Shown: positions 36,144 to 39,786 of the stretch, piece after piece
Layout of the letters: every line of letters starts with the position of its first letter
Position numbering within the stretch: the first letter of the stretch is position 1
DNA from: Akkermansiaceae bacterium UBA1315
GTDB taxonomy: Bacteria; Verrucomicrobiota; Verrucomicrobiia; Verrucomicrobiales; Akkermansiaceae
Length of the DNA stretch: 39,786 nucleotides
Assembly (NCBI GenBank): GCA_002307065.1
Contig: DBTN01000041.1
Span: 1-39,786 of the forward strand
Direction of reading: 5' to 3'
Notes under the pieces: generated by a model
The model's database searches: none
What the model was told of the DNA's origin: nothing
What the model saw: the letters and a program-made list of their open reading frames with translations, nothing else
Position numbers and translations under genes: made by a program

Positions 36144-36572
36144 ATGACCTTCAATCCTGACATCCTCCTCGACGAAGTTTTAAAGGAATTCGAGTGCCAA
36201 ACGGGAACCATCCACCGGACCACCGCCGACGGGGCCTATCTCGATCTCGTTTCCGAAGTCGGCGTGCCAGAATTTCTGATCGATAAAATTTCGCACATTC
36301 CCTTCGGCAAAGGCATCGCCGGAGCCGCCGCCGCACGACGCGAACCGGTCGAGCTATGCAATTTGCAGCAAGACCTCGGCGGTGTCGCCAAACCCGACGC
36401 TCGCCAAACGGGCGTTTCCGGATCGATCGCCGTGCCCCTCATTTCCCCGACAGACGGTCAAGTTCTCGGCACCCTCGGCATTGGAAAAGTCACTCCCTAT
36501 GATTTCACCGACGATGAAAAACAGCGTCTCGCCGCTCACGCCCGTCGTTTGGCGGAAAACTTCATGGCATGA
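36144..36572 (+). CDS. Single GAF-domain protein
   Basis: 142 residues forming essentially one GAF domain. Visible elements are the N-terminal helix DILLDEVLKEFECQTGTIH, the conserved PFGKGIAGAAAARREPV, and VSGSIAVPLISPTDGQVLGTLGIGK, here cited in parts as VSGSIAVPLI and VLGTLGIGK, ending in FTDDEKQRLAAHARRLAE. GAF domains bind small ligands or sense redox state. Cysteines are C18 and C72, not arranged like those of free-methionine sulfoxide reductase. Without an attached output domain its partner is unknown. It starts a plus-strand run of five genes. Confidence 0.85.
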   Translation: MTFNPDILLDEVLKEFECQTGTIHRTTADGAYLDLVSEVGVPEFLIDKISHIPFGKGIAGAAAARREPVELCNLQQDLGGVAKPDARQTGVSGSIAVPLISPTDGQVLGTLGIGKVTPYDFTDDEKQRLAAHARRLAENFMA

Positions 36573-36586
36573 AATTCGCCGGGTGA

Positions 36587-36614
36587 TTGACCCAAGCAAA
36601 GATCTTGGTAAATT
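36587..36614 (+). promoter_or_regulatory. Putative promoter for the KH-R3H gene, possibly leaderless
   Basis: TTGACC (36587-36592) and TAAATT (36609-36614) are separated by 16 bases, a good -35 and a fair -10 match. Transcription would begin about 7 bases after the -10, at or next to the ATG at 36621, so the mRNA may lack a leader. No Shine-Dalgarno is visible before this ATG. Confidence 0.45.
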
Positions 36615-36620
36615 CTCGAC

Positions 36621-37085
36621 ATGACTACGGTGGAAACAGCGAACAAGATTCTCGATACGATGTTGGGACATCTCGGGTTCACGGTGACCATCGAGGCGGA
36701 GGACACCAGCGATGGCCCATGCCTCCAGATCCATTCCGCCGAAAGCAAAGCGATCATCGGCAATGATGGCGACCGGCTGGACGATCTCCAATATTTGGTG
36801 AACCGCATCCTCCGGCGCTACCAACCGGACGCCATCCGGGTCAAAGTCGACTGCGGCCACTTCCGCTCACTCCAAGAAGACCGGCTGCAGGAAGAAATTC
36901 TCAGCGCCGCCGAACGCGTCAAAGCCAGCGGAAAACCGGTGCAAATCCGTCCTCTCAACGCCTACTATCGCCGTCTCGTTCACAATATTCTCGCCGCAGA
37001 TGCCGAAGTGGTTTCCCATTCGCCCGGCGGAGATGATCGACTCAAACGAATCACCATTTCCGCCAAACAACCATCTGCTTCCTGA
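36621..37085 (+). CDS. KH-R3H RNA-binding protein (KhpB/Jag-like)
   Basis: 154 residues. A KH domain with the GxxG loop as IIGNDG (45-50) followed by RLDDLQYLVNRIL. Then an R3H domain with the R-x3-H signature (R117, H121 in YYRRLVHNIL) and the ending VVSHSPGGDDRLKRITI. This is the KhpB/Jag/SpoIIIJ-associated family, which binds RNA and affects cell growth and division. The N-terminal Jag domain of Firmicutes is missing, and the usual neighbours yidC and rnpA are not here. The DoxX gene begins immediately after its stop codon. Confidence 0.88.
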   Translation: MTTVETANKILDTMLGHLGFTVTIEAEDTSDGPCLQIHSAESKAIIGNDGDRLDDLQYLVNRILRRYQPDAIRVKVDCGHFRSLQEDRLQEEILSAAERVKASGKPVQIRPLNAYYRRLVHNILAADAEVVSHSPGGDDRLKRITISAKQPSAS

Positions 37086-37553
37086 ATGAAAAAATTCTTC
37101 TTCGACTGCGGCACGCGTGACATGACCGCATCGTTCGGCCTGTTTGTCCTCCGCATTTCCATCGGCACCATGATGCTGCTCGGCCACGGCTGGGGGAAAC
37201 TTCAGAATTACGAAAAATACAAAGCCGCTTTTCCCGTTCCGGATTTCCCACCGCTCAATCTGATGTCGCCGCAAATCGCCATGATCGCGACGATCGGCGC
37301 GGAAGTCGGTGCCGCCGCCCTGATCATTCTCGGCCTCGCAACCCGCCCGGCCGCTTTCGTCTTGGCATTCACCATGGTCGTCGCCGCGTTTCACGTCCAC
37401 GGCTCGGACCCGTGGTTCCTGGGCGCGAATGTCGTGAAAGCAAAGGAATTGGCGCTGCTCTATCTCGCTCCAATGGTCGTCATTTTGCTGACCGGTGCCG
37501 GTTCGCTTTCTCTCGACGCCGCGATTTTGAAGGACAAGCGCCGCCGCTGGTGA
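37086..37553 (+). CDS. DoxX-family membrane protein
   Basis: 155 residues with about four membrane spans. The N-terminal RISIGTMMLLGHGWGKL carries the conserved Gly-His-Gly region of DoxX proteins. Later hydrophobic segments include MIATIGAEVGAAALIILGLA and ELALLYLAPMVVILLTGAG. DoxX members are linked to quinone or redox functions, but most have no known activity. Its ATG directly follows the stop of the KH-R3H gene and its stop is 4 bases before the thioesterase gene, which points to one transcript. Confidence 0.88.
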   Translation: MKKFFFDCGTRDMTASFGLFVLRISIGTMMLLGHGWGKLQNYEKYKAAFPVPDFPPLNLMSPQIAMIATIGAEVGAAALIILGLATRPAAFVLAFTMVVAAFHVHGSDPWFLGANVVKAKELALLYLAPMVVILLTGAGSLSLDAAILKDKRRRW

Positions 37554-37557
37554 TCCC

Positions 37558-37905
37558 ATGGAAACCCACCGACTTGTCCTGCCCGGCGACCTGAATCATT
37601 ACGGATTCCTGTTTGGCGGCCGTTTGCTCGCATGGGTCGATGAGGCCTGCTGGATCGCCGCAAGCGTTGACTATCCGTCCTGCAAATTCGTAACGATCGG
37701 CATGGACACCGTCGAGTTCCATCACAGCGTCCGCGACGGAACGATCCTCGCCATCCGCTGCGAACACCTCCGCGAAGGAACGACCAGCACGACCTACTCC
37801 GTCGAAGTTCACGACAAGAAAAACCAAACCGGTCCCCTGTTTTCCACCCGCGTGACTTTTGTCAGCATTGATGAAGAGGGAAACAAACGGCCGATTCGAG
37901 GTTGA
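37558..37905 (+). CDS. Hotdog-fold acyl-CoA thioesterase
   Basis: 115 residues, one hotdog domain. The signature LNHYGFLFGGRLLAWVDEA carries the Asn and the Asp of the YciA/BFIT-type acyl-CoA hydrolases, followed by VTIGMDTVEFHHSVRDG and STRVTFVSIDEEGN. It hydrolyses acyl-CoA thioesters in the cytoplasm; the chain length preferred cannot be read from sequence. It is shorter than typical YciA by some 15-20 residues at the N-terminus, and the start at 37558 is the only sensible one. Confidence 0.9.
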   Translation: METHRLVLPGDLNHYGFLFGGRLLAWVDEACWIAASVDYPSCKFVTIGMDTVEFHHSVRDGTILAIRCEHLREGTTSTTYSVEVHDKKNQTGPLFSTRVTFVSIDEEGNKRPIRG

Positions 37906-37938
37906 TCAAACCGGTCATCCACCGCACAACGTCCTCTC

Positions 37939-39510
37939 GTGGCTGTCTCCATCGAAACTGTTGATATCATTCTTCCGCTTGACCGATCGGAGGATGAGTC
38001 GGCGCGGCGACAAGCTGCGGCGGCGAAGCTCCAGATTTCCGCAGATCGCATTGGCGAGACGCGGTTGCGGAAACATTCGATCGACGCCCGCCAGCGGACG
38101 ATCAAAGTTCAGCTCAGGCTCGATGTTTCCGTCGATGGTCCCCTGCCCGCCGAAGAATCTCCGAAGTGGTCAGCTCCCGCGCTTTCGGCCAATGCGAAGA
38201 CGGCGATCATCGTTGGCTGTGGACCGGCCGGTTTGTTTGCCGCGCTGCGTTGTTTGGAAAACGGGGTGAAGCCGATCGTCCTCGAACGCGGAAAGGATGC
38301 GAGCGCCCGGCGATTTGACCTCGCTCCGATTCTTCGCGAAGGCCGGGTGATCGAGGAATCGAACTACTGCTTTGGCGAAGGTGGAGCTGGTACTTTTTCC
38401 GATGGTAAACTTTACACCCGCGCCACCAAACGCGGACCGGTTGCTCGTGTTTACGAAATCCTCGTCGCCCACGGAGCGCCGGATCAGATTCTAACAGACG
38501 CACATCCGCACATCGGTTCGAACCTTTTGCCAAACGTTGTGAAGGCGATCCGAGCTTCGATCATCGCCGCGGGTGGCGAAGTTCGTTTTCAAACGAAAGT
38601 CGTCGATTTCCTTATTTCAGGAAACCGATTGCAGGGGGTCGTCACAGCGGATGGAAATGAAATCACAGCCGACTCCGTGATTCTCGCAACCGGTCATTCG
38701 GCTCGCGACATCTACCGCTTGCTGGCGGCCAAAAAGATTCTGTTAGAACAAAAGGCATTCGCGATCGGTTTCCGCATCGAGCATCCGCAGCCATTCATCG
38801 ATGGCGTGCAATATCATCTTCCGCGCGGCGCTCCACGTCCGGATTTGCTGCCTGCCGCCCGCTACCGGTTGGCGACGAAAATCCGGGATCGCGGGGTGCA
38901 TTCGTTCTGCATGTGCCCCGGCGGATGGATCGTCCCGGCGTCGACCGAGAATGATGAAGTCGTCGTCAACGGCATGAGCCTCTCGCGGCGCGATTCCCCT
39001 TTCGCCAACTCCGGCCTCGTTTCGACGATCGAACCGGAAGACGTCAAATCTTTCGAAGAAGAACACGGTGTCCTCGCCGGCATGGCGTTCCAGAAACAGA
39101 TCGAACGCTCCGCGAAAACCGCAGGTGGCGGCGGCCAAGTTGCGCCCGGTCAGCGTGTCACCGATTACCTCAACGGCAAAATTTCCGCGACGCTTCCTGA
39201 GACGAGTTATTTCCCCGGAATGAAAGCCGCGCCACTGCACGAGCTTTTGCCCTCCGGATTCACCAGTCGGATGCGGGAAGGCCTCGAACTCTTCGGTCGC
39301 CAAATGCACGGCTACGTTTCCAGCGAAGCCTTGCTGTTAGGTTTCGAAACCCGCACCAGTTCACCGGTCCGCATTCCTCGTCGCGATGACACCCTCGAAC
39401 ATCCGGAGCTGCACGGGCTTTTCCCCTGCGGAGAAGGTGCCGGTTACGCCGGTGGCATCGTCAGCGCGGCGCTCGACGGCATGCGCATCGCCGACGCGGC
39501 GAGTGTCTGA
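37939..39510 (+). CDS. FAD-dependent oxidoreductase (COG2509-like)
   Basis: 523 residues from GTG at 37939. An N-terminal domain of about 80 residues (SIETVDIILPLDRSEDE) precedes the FAD-binding Rossmann motif IIVGCGPAGLFAALRC (GCGPAG at 93-98). Further typical stretches: EGGAGTFSDGKLYTR, VILATGHSARDIY, CMCPGGWIVPA, and the C-terminal FAD site GLFPCGEGAGYAGGIVSAALDG. This matches the uncharacterised FAD-dependent dehydrogenase family of COG2509. No substrate is known. It is the last gene of the plus-strand run. Confidence 0.92.
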   Translation: MAVSIETVDIILPLDRSEDESARRQAAAAKLQISADRIGETRLRKHSIDARQRTIKVQLRLDVSVDGPLPAEESPKWSAPALSANAKTAIIVGCGPAGLFAALRCLENGVKPIVLERGKDASARRFDLAPILREGRVIEESNYCFGEGGAGTFSDGKLYTRATKRGPVARVYEILVAHGAPDQILTDAHPHIGSNLLPNVVKAIRASIIAAGGEVRFQTKVVDFLISGNRLQGVVTADGNEITADSVILATGHSARDIYRLLAAKKILLEQKAFAIGFRIEHPQPFIDGVQYHLPRGAPRPDLLPAARYRLATKIRDRGVHSFCMCPGGWIVPASTENDEVVVNGMSLSRRDSPFANSGLVSTIEPEDVKSFEEEHGVLAGMAFQKQIERSAKTAGGGGQVAPGQRVTDYLNGKISATLPETSYFPGMKAAPLHELLPSGFTSRMREGLELFGRQMHGYVSSEALLLGFETRTSSPVRIPRRDDTLEHPELHGLFPCGEGAGYAGGIVSAALDGMRIADAASV

Positions 39511-39525
39511 AAAGCGATCCGAAAT

Positions 39526-39576
39526 AAGGAGCGTCGATCTTCTATCGACGATTTCTTTTCGACATTCTGTCGAAAG
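39526..39576. repeat. Second, related copy of the ATTCT-loop hairpin element
   Basis: AAGGAGCG (39526-39533) leads into CGTCGAT-CTTCT-ATCGACG (39532-39550) and then TTTCGAC-ATTCT-GTCGAAA (39557-39575). The first 23 bases match the reverse complement of the 34751-34829 element except for one base in the loop. A third hairpin and the closing CGCTCCTT are not found, so this copy is incomplete or a variant. It sits 15 bases past the oxidoreductase stop and may end its transcript. Confidence 0.75.
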
Positions 39577-39582
39577 AACCGA

Positions 39583-39614
39583 ACCCAGCCCGATGGCCTG
39601 GGTGATCAGCCTCC
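39583..39614. repeat. Palindromic repeat, copy A of two
   Basis: ACCCAGCC-cgat-GGCCTGGG (one bulge) followed by TGATCAGCCTCC. Copy B, starting 173 bases later, shares both the stem and the tail. Confidence 0.7.
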
Positions 39615-39755
39615 AAATTCCTCGCACACCAACGGTGGGCGATACCGGTGGGGAGATATCGGCCAAAAGAGACACATCATTCGACCCGCCGATATTTTTG
39701 AGTTGGAGTCGTCCAATCTCGCTGCCCGTTGGGCCGCAAATAACGATCACACGCT

Positions 39756-39786
39756 ACCCAGCCCGGTCGGCTGGGTGATCAGCCTC
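39756..39786. repeat. Palindromic repeat, copy B of two, at window end
   Basis: ACCCAGCC-cggtc-GGCTGGG, a perfect stem, followed by TGATCAGCCTC where the window stops. The tail matches copy A to its last visible base, so a longer tandem array may continue outside. The 141 bases between the copies hold no gene that I can support. Confidence 0.7.

Noticed and set aside
39361..39778. Frames of about 130 residues on both strands at the right edge
   Set aside because: They overlap the oxidoreductase end and the palindromic repeats and have no family features.

Overview
The window is GC-rich and reads like a chromosome segment from a member of the Verrucomicrobiota. This is an inference from gene content, not from a marker gene. 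Supporting signs are an ECF sigma factor overlapping a PEGA/FGE-type protein kinase, a large membrane protein of DUF4175 type next to a secreted prenyltransferase-like repeat protein, secreted LamG-like paralogues, and palindromic intergenic repeats. No rRNA, tRNA or CRISPR array was found.

Layout. 1-8.1 kb (minus strand): an assimilatory sulfate-reduction block read cysJ > cysI > cysH > cysK. It is followed by a zinc-ribbon membrane protein and a conserved protein of unknown function that runs off the left edge. 8.3-12 kb (minus): ECF sigma factor, Ser/Thr kinase and OsmC-like protein, each overlapping the next. 12.1-15.3 kb (plus): coiled-coil protein, DEAD-box helicase, ruvC and lipB. 15.4-18.4 kb (minus): glnS and an M20 peptidase. 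18.5-27.0 kb (minus): six genes with overlapping ends (large membrane protein, small secreted protein, prenyltransferase-like protein, three paralogous secreted proteins), probably one envelope-associated operon of unknown function. 27.1-27.7 kb: a metallo-beta-lactamase-fold hydrolase.

27.8-34.9 kb is the accessory part. A cluster of tandem and inverted hairpin repeats (27.8-28.8 kb) is followed by a three-gene defence operon read res > mod > TIR (34.6 to 28.9 kb): a Type III restriction subunit, its adenine methyltransferase and a TIR-domain protein. A second repeat cluster (34.7-34.9 kb) bounds its other side. 34.9-39.5 kb returns to ordinary genes: galM (minus), then GAF, KH-R3H, DoxX, thioesterase and FAD-dependent oxidoreductase genes (plus). 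The right edge holds two more repeat families.

Two sequence-level signals stand out. First, the palindrome ACCGGT occurs about 83 times by hand count, where roughly 10-13 would be expected. It falls in coding and non-coding DNA alike but is absent from about 28.54 to 33.71 kb, which is nearly all of the defence operon. Second, the repeat at 34.75-34.83 kb can fold into three hairpins sharing an ATTCT loop inside a closing inverted repeat, and a related copy lies at 39.53-39.58 kb. Together these suggest a recently acquired Type III R-M plus TIR cassette inserted between repeat clusters in a genome that carries its own highly iterated palindrome.
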